From Pelobates cultripes (lineage: Eukaryota; Chordata; Amphibia; Anura; Pelobatidae): 64,000 bases of DNA. How positions within the stretch are numbered: the stretch's first letter is position 1; each line of letters starts with the position of its first letter. Shown here piece by piece: positions 47,713-58,979 of the stretch. The notes under the pieces are model-generated. The model made no database searches. It worked only from the letters and a program-made list of their open reading frames with translations, and had not been told where the DNA came from. Location of the stretch: the NCBI GenBank assembly GCA_933207985.1, contig OW240914.1:131155955-131219954 (forward strand), in the 5' to 3' direction. The translations under genes were made by a program, and so were the position numbers.

Positions 47713-48071
47713 NNNNNNNNNNNNNNNNNNNNNNNNNNNNNNNNNNNNNNNNNNNNNNNNNNNNNNNNNNNNNNNNNNNNNNNNNNNNNNNNNNNNNNNN
47801 NNNNNNNNNNNNNNNNNNNNNNNNNNNNNNNNNNNNNNNNNNNNNNNNNNNNNNNNNNNNNNNNNNNNNNNNNNNNNNNNNNNNNNNNNNNNNNNNNNNN
47901 NNNNNNNNNNNNNNNNNNNNNNNNNNNNNNNNNNNNNNNNNNNNNNNNNNNNNNNNNNNNNNNNNNNNNNNNNNNNNNNNNNNNNNNNNNNNNNNNNNNN
48001 NNNNNNNNNNNNNNNNNNNNNNNNNNNNNNNNNNNNNNNNNNNNNNNNNNNNNNNNNNNNNNNNNNNNNNN
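47713..48071. other. Assembly gap, 359 N
   Basis: A run of 359 N whose odd size suggests an estimated gap length. It interrupts the minisatellite at 46,691-47,712. Confidence 1.
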
Positions 48072-48337
48072 GGGGAGAAAGAGAGGGAAGAATGCCCCCC
48101 CTCCCCTGTCCGCAGGCACCGTGAGGGCAGGGGAGGAAGAGAGGACCTGGGAGCTCACCCTGCAGCTCCTCTGGGTCCTTCTTGCACGAGCACAGAGCGT
48201 TGCCGCGGTTACCATGGCAACGTTACTGCTCTTGCGAGAGTCAACTCTAGCCCTGGAGCTACGGGCTAGAGTTCACTCTCAACACTGTAACCCCCATGGA
48301 TTCCTGATGGTCGCAGTGGTGAGAGTGAACTCTAGCC
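48072..48337. other. GC-rich stretch after the gap
   Basis: GC-rich sequence containing a short near-palindrome (AGTCAACTCTAGCCC near 48,239 and GGGCTAGAGTTCACT near 48,263). No gene recognised. Open frames that cross the N run are meaningless. Confidence 0.5.
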
Positions 48338-48590
48338 CCATAAACACACTGCCCCCACACACACACCATACACATTCACACACTCCCCCCATACACACCA
48401 TACACATTTACACACATTGCCTCACACACACACATACACTGCCCACCCATATACACACAGACCCCCATACACAGCCCCCCATACTAACATTGCCACACAC
48501 ATACACTGCCCACACACTCCACACATTCACACACTACACCCCCACACACACACTGAACCTTTCACACACATTGCACCACTGCTCCTATTC
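48338..48590. repeat. CA-rich simple repeat
   Basis: ACACAC-rich array with CCCCATACACAC and CACATTCACACA modules on the plus strand. Low-complexity; not coding. Confidence 0.9.
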
Positions 48591-48719
48591 CCTACTACAG
48601 CCTCATATCCCAGCAGACCCCAGGTAAGTTGTCAAACTGTTCTTAAACAGTTTGACTACTTACTCTGGAGCAGTAGTGGTTATTGTGCATGGATTATTTC
48701 TTTAAATAATCTACAAGTG

Positions 48720-48985
48720 CCCCAGTAGCCAGCCAGCCAACCCACAGGCTGGCCAGTAGCCAGCCAGTTAGCCAGCCCACAGGCCAGTAGCCAGCCCACA
48801 GGCCAGTAGCCAGCCCACAGGCCAGTAGCCAGCCCACAGGCCTACAGCAAGCCACAGGCTTACAGCCAGCAAGCCATAGCCTGCCAGCCGCAGTCAGCAA
48901 GCCCACAGCCTGCCGGCAGTAGCCAGCAAGCCCACAGCCTGCCAGCCGCAGCCAGCAAGCCCACAGACTGCCAGCCAGCAACAGT
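48720..48985. repeat. Minisatellite of about 20 bp (AGCCAGCCCACAGGCCAGT)
   Basis: Repeated AGCCAGCCCACAGGCCAGT units, grading at the right into a related CAGCAAGCCCACAGCCTGCC pattern. Confidence 0.9.
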
Positions 48986-49074
48986 AAGTAAGGTAAGAGG
49001 AGCCAACTTGGCTTAGGTATCAGCGAGCTATGTTGTGTTGCTATATTGTGAATAGGAACCAGAGTGTTGGAGAG

Positions 49075-49400
49075 ACCACCCTCCAGGCCCCATTAGACTC
49101 TAGCCTCTGCTAGAAATCCCCTCCATGGCCCATTAGCCCTCAATTGTAGTTTCTACTGGGGCCTGGAGGCGACTGTTTCCAGCAGGGGATATCTAATGGA
49201 CGCTGAGATGGCCTCTGTTAGAAAGACCCCCTTCCAAGCCTTTTAGACTCCATTGTAGTCTCTAATGGGGCTTGGAGGGGATTCTTTCTAACACACCCTC
49301 TAAAGGACACTGAGATAGCCTCCGCTAGAAAGACCCCCCTCCATGGCCCATTAGCCCTCAATTGTAGTCTCTACTGGGGCCTCGAAGGGCTTATTGCCCT
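49075..49400. repeat. Tandem repeat of about 110 bp, three copies
   Basis: Three diverged copies start near CCCTCCATGGCCCATTAGCC (about 49,121), CCCTTCCAAGCCTTTTAGAC (about 49,229) and CCCTCCATGGCCCATTAGCC (about 49,338). Each includes CAATTGTAGT or CCATTGTAGT followed by CTACTGGGGCCT or CTAATGGGGCTT. Confidence 0.75.
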
Positions 49401-49698
49401 TTTGTTCCTTGTGTCTAAAGATTGTGTACGGTGTGGCTGGAGGCGGGACAAGGGTGGCGCTTGCTGCAGAGTATGGGTGGGGCCTGTAAGGGGGCCCTTG
49501 ATTTATTTTGCCCGGGGGCCCTGAGGGTTCTCAGTCCGCCCCTGCATGGGAGTTGTAGTCCTACAACATCTAGGGATCTACCTTTTGGGCACTAATGCTC
49601 TAAGCATCATGACAACATGTAATGCTGAAATAGGCTGTGATTCTGTCTCCCTTCTGTTGCTCATAAATGCAGACTATAAAGATAGTACATGTCTCAAG

Positions 49699-50185
49699 AG
49701 TTACCTGTGCACTATCCCAAATCCCTTTGCACATTTATATAACTGGATGATTTTAGTATCATTCCACTGGCCACTAAAGTGTAAGCTCACCTGCCACATT
49801 AGCTCTTTGCTCAGTATAATAGCCTGCTCTCACATTTGTGATGAAACAGAAACTTGCTTTGTTACACCAACATCATGAAGCATAAGCCCATATATAAACC
49901 AAGGAGGAGATGTCTTTTACTAGTGAGTGGAAAAAACAGTAAATTATTAGACTGTCACAGTGCGGACAGAAAATGGGTTGTCTGTGTCAAAGAGTGACAG
50001 TGGTAAACCTCTTAGGTAAGTCCTTCACTAACAATTCACCTTGCTTCTTTCAGCTTCAGGTAAAAAATCTCTAATGAGACAGAGAGGAGTATTTTCTAAC
50101 CCCCTACATACCTTTTAACCCTTAATAGGGAACACCTTGGCTTATTTAAATGTGCATATGTATTTGGGATAGTGCGCATGTAACT
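49699..50185. mobile_element. DNA transposon with AGTTAC-type terminal inverted repeats, copy 2
   Basis: The left end AGTTACCTGTGCACTATCCC and the right end (reverse complement AGTTACATGCGCACTATCCC) match the ends of the element at 7,652-7,862. The left 90 bp and the ACAATTCACCTTGCTTCTTTC block near 50,028 are shared with that copy. This copy has an extra internal segment. Confidence 0.7.
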
Positions 50186-50649
50186 TTTTGTTTTTGTTTG
50201 TTATTGTATGTATTGGGTCTGATGTGTACTATAGTCATTGCTACCGCCCAGGAGTAGTTGAAGTTTAAGCACAGTGCTTACATTTGTATGTTTATATAAT
50301 AGTTTTGTGTTAGAGCTGGTGATGAAACTGCTTGCATGTTCAGCCGTGTCTAACTCCATCGAAGAGAAAACATGAATGGAGCTACTGGCTTTTATTACCT
50401 TGTGAATCAGCTTAATTCATGTATTGGATTGAGATGTTCTGCTCTCTTAGAAAGCAATTGTGTCACTAAATTTATGCCACCTTAAAGTGTCACTTTAGTC
50501 ACAGTAATTATACACCTACCAGATTTGAACAGGAAGCTGTGAGCTAACATTGTTCTGTAGTTGCAGGAATTCACACCTGTTGCAGCTCAACATTAGTCTG
50601 CAGCCAGTGGCGTACTAAGGGGGGGGCGGTGCGCCCCGGCTGCCACCAG
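50186..50649. other. Spacer without recognised gene
   Basis: Contains CCTTAAAGTGTCACTTTAG near 50,481, a possible half of the TTAA-type family, and at about 50,607 a CAGTGGCGTACTAAGG repeat terminus. No exon found. Confidence 0.4.
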
Positions 50650-51041
50650 TTAGAGACAGTGTCACACACACAGAGACAGACAGTCATACATACACACAGA
50701 CAGTGTCACACACACACACACACAGACAGTCATACATACACACAGACAGTGTCACACACACACAGACAAACAGTCATACACACACCAAAAGCCACACACA
50801 CACACAGGCAGACAGTCAAACACACACAGGCAGATAGCCACACACTCACACAGGCAGATAGTCATACACACACAGGCAGATAGCCACACACAGGCAGACA
50901 GTCATACATACACACAGAGGCAGACAGTCACACACACAGACAGTGTCACACACACACAGACAGTGTCACACACACAGAGTCACACTCACACAGACAGACA
51001 GTCATACATACACACAGAGGCAGACAGTCACACACACAGTG

Positions 51042-51078
<37 letters not shown>

Positions 51079-51500
51079 CAGACAGTCATACATACACACA
51101 GAGGCAGACACACACACACAGACAGTCACGTGTCACACACACACACAGGCAGTCATACATACACACAGAGGCAGACAGTCACACACACACACAGTGTCAC
51201 ACACACACACACACACACACACAGGCAGACGGTCATACATACACACAGACAATGTCTTACACACACACACACACAGACAGTCACACACACACAGAGACAG
51301 TGTCACACACAGACAGACAGTCATACATACACACACACAGACAGTGTCACACACACACACAGTCATACATACACACAGACAGTGTCACACACACACACAG
51401 ACAGACAGTCATACATACACACAGACAGTGTCACACACACACACACACAGTCATACATTCACACACACACACACACACACAGACAGTCACACACAGACAC
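50650..51500. repeat. CA/CAGACA simple-repeat array of about 850 bp
   Basis: Dense CACACA tracts interspersed with CAGACAGTGTCACACA, CAGGCAGACAGTCATACATA and CAGAGGCAGACAGTCA modules. It has no stop codons in several frames (THTDRQSYIHTHRQ-like translations), an artefact of the repeat. Confidence 0.97.
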
Positions 51501-51848
51501 ACTGACCTGCTTCTTACCTCCACATCCCTTGGAGCTCCTGGTGGCTGGTTGTTGGGGAAGCAGGGACTGTTTCCTGCTTCCCATGCTGCATTAACCAGGG
51601 CCCCCGCTGCACACTAAGCCCCGCCCCTGCCGCATGCTAAGCCCCGCCGCACGCTAAGCCCTGCCCCGACGCAATATTATTATTTTATTTTTTTTATGAT
51701 CCTGGCAGGCCATGTGTGAGCTTGCACGTGGCCGGCCGGGATCACAGGAGCCTGATCAGTTCTGAATGGGGCTGTCAGCCCAGCCCCAGGTGCCGCGGCA
51801 CACCGGGAAATTTCCGGGTATCCCCGTGGGCTAGTCCGGCCCTGTTAA
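51501..51848. mobile_element. hAT-like repeat terminus
   Basis: The right end reads ...GGGCTAGTCCGGCCCTG; its reverse complement starts CAGGGCCGGACTAGCCCACG and continues with GGAAATTTCCCGGTG, the terminus of a hAT-like family common in fish and frogs. Three short copies of GCACGCTAAGCCCCGCC-like sequence lie at about 51,610-51,665. Confidence 0.5.
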
Positions 51849-51995
51849 AGGATCTGCTGCCAGATTCTATATATACAACAGGACACATTCAGAGATCTGG
51901 TGGAGTTCATGCCTTGACACATCAGAGCTGTTTTGGCAGCATGAAGGCGACCTAAATGATATAAGGCTGGTAGCTTAAATGTTGTGGGTGATTAA
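51849..51995 (+). mobile_element. Truncated Tc1/mariner right end
   Basis: TCTGGTGGAGTTCATGCCTT followed by GACACATCAGAGCTGTTTTG matches the 3' part of the Tc1 element at 11,104-12,295 (GTGGAGTTCATGCCTCGACA). It ends with TTAAATGTTGTGGGTGATTA, a decayed terminal repeat. Only the last 150 bp or so remain. Confidence 0.75.
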
Positions 51996-54404
51996 TATAT
52001 ATATATTAAGCAGCGGAGGAAGTATTGGTGTGTAGGCCCTAAATGCTTTGTTGTTGTTTTTTTAGTTTTCTGTCCCTACCCATTTCTTTGAGATAATGTG
52101 GTAATAATTTTTGTTTATTGAACAATGTGGCTCTCTTTCCCCCCTCTTCCTTTCTGGTACACTGCATATCGTAACGATGTGAAGTAAGCACTTGTATGTA
52201 GATCTACAAAAATATTGAACTTGCAACACTGCAATGTAACTACCAATTTTGTACTTCTTATAAGATGTGATACGATGTATGTCTACAATTGTATCTGCAT
52301 TTTTACAGTATTATTACTTGGACAATGTCACCAACTGTTATTGAATGATACATGTACCTTTTTATATTTTCTGAAGAAAAATATAATAAATTAATTTAAA
52401 AAAATATTTAGCTCTCTTTTCTTGCCTGTTTAGCAATGATTTGCCTTCTTATCTGCATCCCTGTGGGGCTTCTGAGGCTCCATTTCCCTCTGCTGATGCA
52501 CTCCTGGTTTCTTCAGAGCTGCATAGGCTGAAAACTAAGCCTGTCGTCATTTATTAACCGAGAGAGTCAGATGACTGCTCTCAGCCAATGAATGGCACAC
52601 TGCGCATGAACATTTGTACAGAATTGACATAGACCAGCATGCAACTCTTCTTCATGTAACTCTAGTCACACCTCCCTGCATGCGACATACACAGTTTCCC
52701 TACATGTTTCCATACCTAAGACATCCTGACATAGCTTTGTACATACCAATCAAGACATGATCCAGGACTCCGTTTGGCCCCCAATTCAACCTTGTGGAAA
52801 TGGACAACATTCGTAATGTATGATATGAATAAATTAATAACCATAAATGGGTTTAAAAATAATAATTGCTCTAACCCCAACAGCTGCTCATATAGTGGAA
52901 ATATTTTTTCAGAGTTTGGCTCATTACTTTTACCATTTACTGCCAATGACTGATTTATTTACATTTGGTTTTCTTATTCAAACAATTTATTTATTCTGGA
53001 GATATTGGTGTAATGGCGTTATTAGTTTTACAGCACTCACACTTTATAATTTGTCAAGAATCTATTATCTGAATTCATTGGGTGAATACCGTCCGTAAAT
53101 AGCTACCATAATCCCAGTTTGTATGAACCTCTCTAGAAAGTATCCTCACTTCAGGGTCATTTCTAGATTTTGCAATGCCAGACACATGATATGAAAGGCT
53201 GGTTTTATCAAGACAATTAAAACAGAAAATGCATATCTTGCAAGATGTGAACACTCAAAAACAAAATACAAACCGTTAGTCACATGATACAAAACTCAAG
53301 CACAGCATAATAAGAAGCATAAGTCAACCGAAAGGCTTTCAGTTGTTTTTAATTAAGCCAATGCTGCCAAGATCAAATCCAGTTAATATATTACTAACGC
53401 TATCTGTATGCTGATTCATAAATGCACAAGCTCTAGAACATTTAGGAAGTTCATGATATCAGAGGGAACCCATAAGGTAAGTGCTCTAGCACAATGTCTG
53501 TCTGGGAGAAAATTAAAAACCATTAACTTATATCCAACAATACTGCAAAAACAATAAGAGTTTCCAAAGTTAAAAACTACAATGCGTTCATTTGACAGGG
53601 CAATGACTGTGTCAACTGCTAGCAATATGACTTCTCAGGGAGAATAAAGAGATTTACACCCACAAAAAATGATTGAATAATAATAACTGTGCAATTAAAA
53701 TCCCTATAAACATTTAAATAACTAGAGGTTGTTACTTACTGCTTTTATGTTTATGGATAGTTAAAAGGAGTTTTTCATTCACCAGGCCTCTTACTTTTTA
53801 CCAGACAGAACTAATCTTGGTGACCTGTCCTAATGTCCCACTTCAGTTCCCTGGTGACCCGCATCTGGCCTGGGGGACTGTCAAGGAACCTGTTAATTGA
53901 CGTTCATGCCCATTTTCTACCCGTTTATTTCAAATCAATTTGCTCTTCTTTTTGGCTTTATCTATTGAAATCTACCAATCTTAATTTAATTTAGGTAATT
54001 TGGCTATTGATAAACAATCGAATTACAGACAAATTGTCTACATTGAGTTGTCACAATACAGAACAGGGCACAGAAAACTGGAAGCCACCTAATCTTAAGG
54101 TACTCTAAAGCTACACCAACCTAGCAGCGGTACAATGAGGGAGCCCATCGGGTTGCCCATGCACTTAGGGCCAGTCGAAGATTTCAGGGGCCCAGTCAGC
54201 TCTGCGGCCCTTTAACAGCATGACGGGGCCCTTTAATAATGTCAACACTGGGAGGAAGTGAGAGACAGTTACTTCCCTCCAGCTACCACAGAGTGCCACA
54301 TGGATGGAAGCTAGAGAGGATAGGCGCAGACTGGGAGAGCAACCAACTGGACCCCAGAGAAGCCACTCTACTGCACCCAAAAGGTAGGAAACAGGAACAT
54401 GTGT
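51996..54404. other. Spacer without recognised gene
   Basis: AT-rich. Possible hAT-like remnant near 54,165 (AGGGCCAGTCGAAGATTTCA). No exon with splice sites was recognised on either strand, including none matching the missing upstream YTHDC2 exons. Confidence 0.4.
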
Positions 54405-54535
54405 CAGTGTATATCTTTGTGTGTATTTCTCTGTGTCTGCGTATCTGTGTCAGTGTGTGTATGTGTGTGCCTGTATATGTATCTGTGTGTCTGTGTATCT
54501 GTATGTGTATCTGTGTATCTATCTATGCTAGCAAA
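54405..54535. repeat. TGTGTATCTGTG-type simple repeat
   Basis: Irregular TGTGT/ATCTGTGTCTGTG array on the plus strand. Low-complexity; its translations are not meaningful. Confidence 0.9.
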
Positions 54536-55145
54536 GCAGTATGGAAATTGTACCAGCACTTACCTTAAATTCCTCCTAAACCATACTCTTATGTTAATGG
54601 CATCTTTTTTTCCTTTCGGCTGCAATTAAGTTGGTGGTCTATTCTACTTGATTGGCAGCCAGTCTGGCATGCATTCCTACCAGACTAACCTGCCAATTCT
54701 TTACACAGACCCACACCCTTTCCACGTAGGGCAGCACTAGTGACATGACTTGCACTACTGGCCACCCTGGAATACCAGCATCCTGCATCATGGGATATTG
54801 GAGAGCATTTGGTTTTATAGGTAAAACTGCAGACAACTTATTTTAATTGAATTGTCATTTGTACTTTTACCATTTCTATATCTGTAAAGCCTATTTGATA
54901 ACTGGTTCCCAATATATTTTTTATGCTTCTATGTAAATTTAAGCCCAAAACAGCAATACCTTACCTAATATTATATCCTCTCTAAGCAATAATCTTAATT
55001 CTGTGTCATTAATATAAAATTAAAATGTAAGAATTCTGGAAACAACTCTGCTTACCATTCAAGTCCACTCTTTAGAAAGCAGTTCTACCCATGCACCCAT
55101 GACAGTATCCACAGAGTACACAAGTTTCTTACAGTTTTTTTTTCA

Positions 55146-55340
55146 TTAAAGGGACACTATAGTCATCCAGACCACTTCATTTCAATGGGGAGGTCTGGGT
55201 GCAGTGCCCCTGTCCCCTTAACCCTGCATTGTAAAACACTGCAGTTTCAGAAAATATGCAGTTAGTCCATAACTAGAGATGGGAACAGTATAGAGTTAGG
55301 AACACAGGTTTGTATTCCTAATGCTATAGTGTTCCTTTAA
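55146..55340. mobile_element. Short TTAA-flanked foldback element (195 bp)
   Basis: The left end TTAAAGGGACACTATAGTCA and the right end ATGCTATAGTGTTCCTTTAA are clean inverted repeats with TTAA at both ends. It includes CCAGACCACTTCATTTCAAT and GGTCTGGGTGCAGTGCCCCTG. It is the shortest and cleanest copy of the family in the window. Confidence 0.85.
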
Positions 55341-55715
55341 CATTCTGTGTGGCTCCATGTTAAATACTTTAACTGTTTACCATTTCCAATTGGATCGCAT
55401 TGACTGAGACGCCTTGATCTCTATTTCTTACTTCCTTCTTCATGAAATGCATTTTTATGTGATACCTTCTGCAATACTATGTGGGTACTTGCTGAACTTT
55501 TAATGTCACCCATATTGTGAAGAAAAAAACAAAAAGACAAAAGAGATTTAAGAAAGCCCCAGTTCAGCAATATTTTCCCAAACGCATAGTATACACTAGA
55601 CATGTATTAGTGAATACCTTCGAAATCAACCTCTTTGTTATTGGGTTGTGTTTTAGGTGTGTGACTTCTTTTCAGTAGCACTGCTATTAAGTAATGTATG
55701 TTCCAGGCTCTACTC

Positions 55716-55730
55716 CCTCGTTTCTGTTTT
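55716..55730. repeat. Target-site duplication, left copy, of the L1 insertion
   Basis: CCTCGTTTCTGTTTT, identical to 58,607-58,621. It abuts the poly(T) that represents the element's poly(A) tail. Confidence 0.9.
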
Positions 55731-58606
55731 TTTTTTTAAATTCTTTATTTTTACTCAATAGAATCAGCAAGTGTACATCAACTTTCAGGCTTACGCAGAA
55801 GCCAACATGTTCAACATTGTGGGAACATTGCAAAGTTTGCCGAGAAAATAAAACACAAAGAGTAAACAACAAAGACAAGGCAAGGACAATGTGTGCTCCG
55901 CCATTTACTGAATCTACTGGCACCTGCCGCCTATCGAGGTGTTTTCAAATTTTTTTTTTTTAATTACCCCCTTCTAGGATATACATCAATGATCGGGTAA
56001 TTCGACAGTTATACGGTCACTTTCGAGCTAATATAGAGGCCTATTAAATTACAATTTAATATAAGAAAAAGGTAATCGTTGTGGTTGTCGTTTGCATGTA
56101 ATTGTAACTTAGTATTGGCTCTCTCCGTTTGTCGGGGAAACTTATGGTAGATAAAGGTACAGGCTAATCTGCAAAAGTTAAGTAGCCATCATATTTGCTG
56201 ATCAACTTCCTAAGTGTGTTACCTTGTTCCTCCAATCATTGGTCTAGCCTGAAAAAACAAATCACATGAAACGATGAAATAAGAGAGAAAAAGGAAGAAA
56301 AAGAGGAAGTAAAAAGGATTAGAGAGAGAACGAGTAGTGCCTAGTCCAGGCTGAAAAGGAAAAAGAGGGAACTGGGGGGGAAACGGCGGGCCCACCATCT
56401 CTCCGCTGGCGGCAGCACCCCAACCGGCGATATATCGTCGCGGTCAGCACCAGTTGGGGTATGCCTTCAATCTCCGCTCGATCCAAATACGCTATTGTCC
56501 CATGGTTCCCAGAGTTTTTGGAATGTTGCGGTGGTCCCCCTCACCCTTGCTGTCAAATCATCCATAATTCTACATTCTTTAATTCTGGAGATTACCCCTG
56601 CGAAATCCGGGCCCTCTGAAGTGAGCCATGCTGTCGCTATCGCTCGACGCGCGCACAAAGTAATCTTGTGTACTAATTTCTGTTCCCGAGTGGACCACCC
56701 ATCCACAGATCTATTTAATAAGTAGGTCCAGGGGTCTAACCTCAGAGGCTTATCAAATATCTGCTTCAATAAATCCTCCACAGACTTCCAGAATCCGCGT
56801 ATCTTTGAGCATTGCCACCACATGTGTAAATACGTTCCTTGGTCTCCGCAACCCCTCCAGCAATCATCTGTGTCTAGTTTGTGCATCCTATGTAATTGAA
56901 TTGGGGTGGTGTACCATCGGAACATAGTTTTCCACGCCTGCTCCTGTAGGGTGACACATATTGAAACCTTAGCATTTGCCTCCCAAATCTCTTGCCACTC
57001 CAGCCCCTCCAAGGTCTCACCGAGGTCATTCTCCCATTGGACAGTATACGTTAGTCTTCCCCATTCTCCATTTTCTTCACTGAGGTGTGCGTACAATAAT
57101 GTGATCATCCCCTTGGGGGTTGCCCCGTCCGAACATATTCTCTCGTAGAAAGTGTGAGTCTCCATTGCAGCCTTTTTAATGGTTGGTTTTTGGGCGAAGT
57201 CTCGTATTTGGATGTACCGGAAAAAATCCGCTGGAGTCAGGGGATTACCCAATTGAAGGTCCGCGAACTGAACGATCTCTCCATTATGAAACAGCTGATG
57301 CAACCGTTGCAGTCCAGCACGTTCGATGTTGCGGAAGTGCCTGGGGGTCATACCAGGGGGGAATTCTCTGTTCCTAAGAAGTGGGGTCATAGGAGAAGGG
57401 GATGATGCCAGCTTATATTTGGCGTTACACATGTCCCATATGCGTATCGAATTGAGGATCGCTGGGCATGTTATCCGTATTTCCGGTCTGTATTCTCTGG
57501 GGACCCACATTGTGAACTGGGGGACATCCACCCCCACCATCATAGATTCGATATCCACCCACCGCCTCTCCTCAGGAGCGGAATGCCACATGGCTATCTG
57601 CGTTAGTTGTGCCGCTAGGTAATAAAAGAAGAGGTTCGGAAGGCCCAAGCCCCCTCTATCTTTTCGCCTATACAGTACCTGTTTGGAAATTCTATGTCTC
57701 TTGTTCTGCCATATACAGTTCCCTATTGATCTTTGCAAGGGAAGCAATTGTGTCTTCGTGATTCGGATGGGTAGCGCCTGAAAAAGAAACAGTAAGCGCG
57801 GGAGGATGTTCATTTTTACAGAATGTATCCTACCGATCCAGGAAATGGGTTTGTCCACCCATTTGTCTAGGTCCTCCGTCAGCGCTCTAAGCATGGGGGC
57901 GTAATTAGTTGCATATAGACGTTCTGGGTCAGCCGTTATGTTGATCCCTAGGTACCTTAGGGAGTCTGTTTCCATACGGATTTGGTATACCTCCTGCAAC
58001 CTAGCTGTTTCATCTTGTGTCAGGCATATCGGGAGCGCACTGGACTTTTGGATGTTTGCTTTATAACCGGATAGTCCTCCGTATTCTAGAATGACGCCCT
58101 TAAGTGCGGTCATCGATTCTAACGGAGTCGTGATGGTTAAGAGAACGTCGTCCGCGTAGGCTGATACCTTGAAATCTTTATCCCCCACTCTTACACCCTT
58201 AATGTTTGGATGTTGACGTATCGCGTGAAGTAGAGGCTCCAACGCCAAAACGAAAAGGAGGGGCGAGAGCGGGCAACCCTGTCTCGTGCCATTGTATAGC
58301 CGAAATGGGTGGAACAGGGCACCCGTTATCTGTACTTGTGCCCGCACGTTATCATACATTGCTTTCGTTGTAGTTAAGTATTCCTCTGGGAAGCCCATGC
58401 ACTTCAGAACTGGAAAAAGAAATTGCCACCGAACTCTGTCGAACGCCTTTTCAGCGTCTAAGGATACCACTAACGTGGGGGTCCTTGATGTCCTTTGTTT
58501 CCAGATCAAATCCACGTTCCTCCTAGTATTTTCAAACAATTGTCTATTTGGGATAAACCCAACCTGATCTGCATGGATGAGAGAAACCAGCAACGGGTTA
58601 AGTCTG
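55731..58606 (-). mobile_element. Young 5'-truncated L1/Tx1-type LINE insertion
   Basis: Oriented on the minus strand: it begins at 58,606 inside ORF2 and ends in a poly(A) tail (T-run after 55,730). Perfect 15-bp target-site duplications flank it. About 740 bp of 3' untranslated region follows the ORF2 stop. Intact duplications, an uninterrupted reading frame and a retained tail show that the insertion is recent compared with the other transposons here. Confidence 0.93.
56467..58593 (-). CDS. L1/Tx1-type ORF2 protein fragment: reverse transcriptase and C-terminal domain
   Basis: Open for 708 codons; the open frame continues upstream to the element border (…LNPLLVSLIHADQVGFI), so the true start is lost. 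Reverse-transcriptase blocks run in order: ADQVGFIPNRQ, SLDAEKAFDRVRW, GTRQGCPLSPLLFVLALEPL, then the catalytic YADD box in KVSAYADDVLL and GYKANIQKS. The thumb region SWIGRIHSVKMNILPRLLFLFQALP follows. The C-terminus has a Cys/His knuckle (CWRGCGDQGTYLHMWWQC) typical of L1-group ORF2. The N-terminal endonuclease is missing because of 5' truncation, so it cannot mobilise by itself. All visible catalytic residues of the reverse transcriptase are intact. Confidence 0.93.
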   Translation of the reverse strand: MLVSLIHADQVGFIPNRQLFENTRRNVDLIWKQRTSRTPTLVVSLDAEKAFDRVRWQFLFPVLKCMGFPEEYLTTTKAMYDNVRAQVQITGALFHPFRLYNGTRQGCPLSPLLFVLALEPLLHAIRQHPNIKGVRVGDKDFKVSAYADDVLLTITTPLESMTALKGVILEYGGLSGYKANIQKSSALPICLTQDETARLQEVYQIRMETDSLRYLGINITADPERLYATNYAPMLRALTEDLDKWVDKPISWIGRIHSVKMNILPRLLFLFQALPIRITKTQLLPLQRSIGNCIWQNKRHRISKQVLYRRKDRGGLGLPNLFFYYLAAQLTQIAMWHSAPEERRWVDIESMMVGVDVPQFTMWVPREYRPEIRITCPAILNSIRIWDMCNAKYKLASSPSPMTPLLRNREFPPGMTPRHFRNIERAGLQRLHQLFHNGEIVQFADLQLGNPLTPADFFRYIQIRDFAQKPTIKKAAMETHTFYERICSDGATPKGMITLLYAHLSEENGEWGRLTYTVQWENDLGETLEGLEWQEIWEANAKVSICVTLQEQAWKTMFRWYTTPIQLHRMHKLDTDDCWRGCGDQGTYLHMWWQCSKIRGFWKSVEDLLKQIFDKPLRLDPWTYLLNRSVDGWSTREQKLVHKITLCARRAIATAWLTSEGPDFAGVISRIKECRIMDDLTARVRGTTATFQKLWEPWDNSVFGSSGD

Positions 58607-58621
58607 CCTCGTTTCTGTTTT
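58607..58621. repeat. Target-site duplication, right copy, of the L1 insertion
   Basis: CCTCGTTTCTGTTTT, identical to 55,716-55,730. Confidence 0.9.
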
Positions 58622-58979
58622 GATTGAATTTGTACCTATGAAGTCACAACTAGGTTTCCCTAGACAAGAATCCCAATAGCAAAACTCAGGGTGTTTCATG
58701 TACTGGATATAACACAGCACCTTGGGAGATATCAAACAGGACAGGGATCATTTAAAGGCATTGAAAATACTGCAGTAGCATTATAGAAGCCTTACTAAGG
58801 CTGAACATCATTACTGTGTCCTCTGCTGTACTTGTTGCTGCAATAACGCAATAATACAGCATTATTCTCAATACATTAGGATTAGATGGATTTAAGGTTC
58901 TAAGGGTTAAGGATTAAGTAGGACTTCAGATCAGGTCACTGATACTGTGAATTGTAACCCCTATCATGCTTAGACAGGA

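Noticed and set aside
47628..48627. Open frames of 195 and 312 codons crossing the N gap
   Set aside because: Most of their length is unknown bases; the rest is repeat sequence.
50650..51500. Considered as a CRISPR-like or regularly spaced array
   Set aside because: The spacing is irregular, spacers are not unique and the sequence is a vertebrate CA-type simple repeat.
50629..51617. His/Thr-rich frames of up to 224 codons
   Set aside because: They come from the CA-rich simple repeat; no signal of coding.
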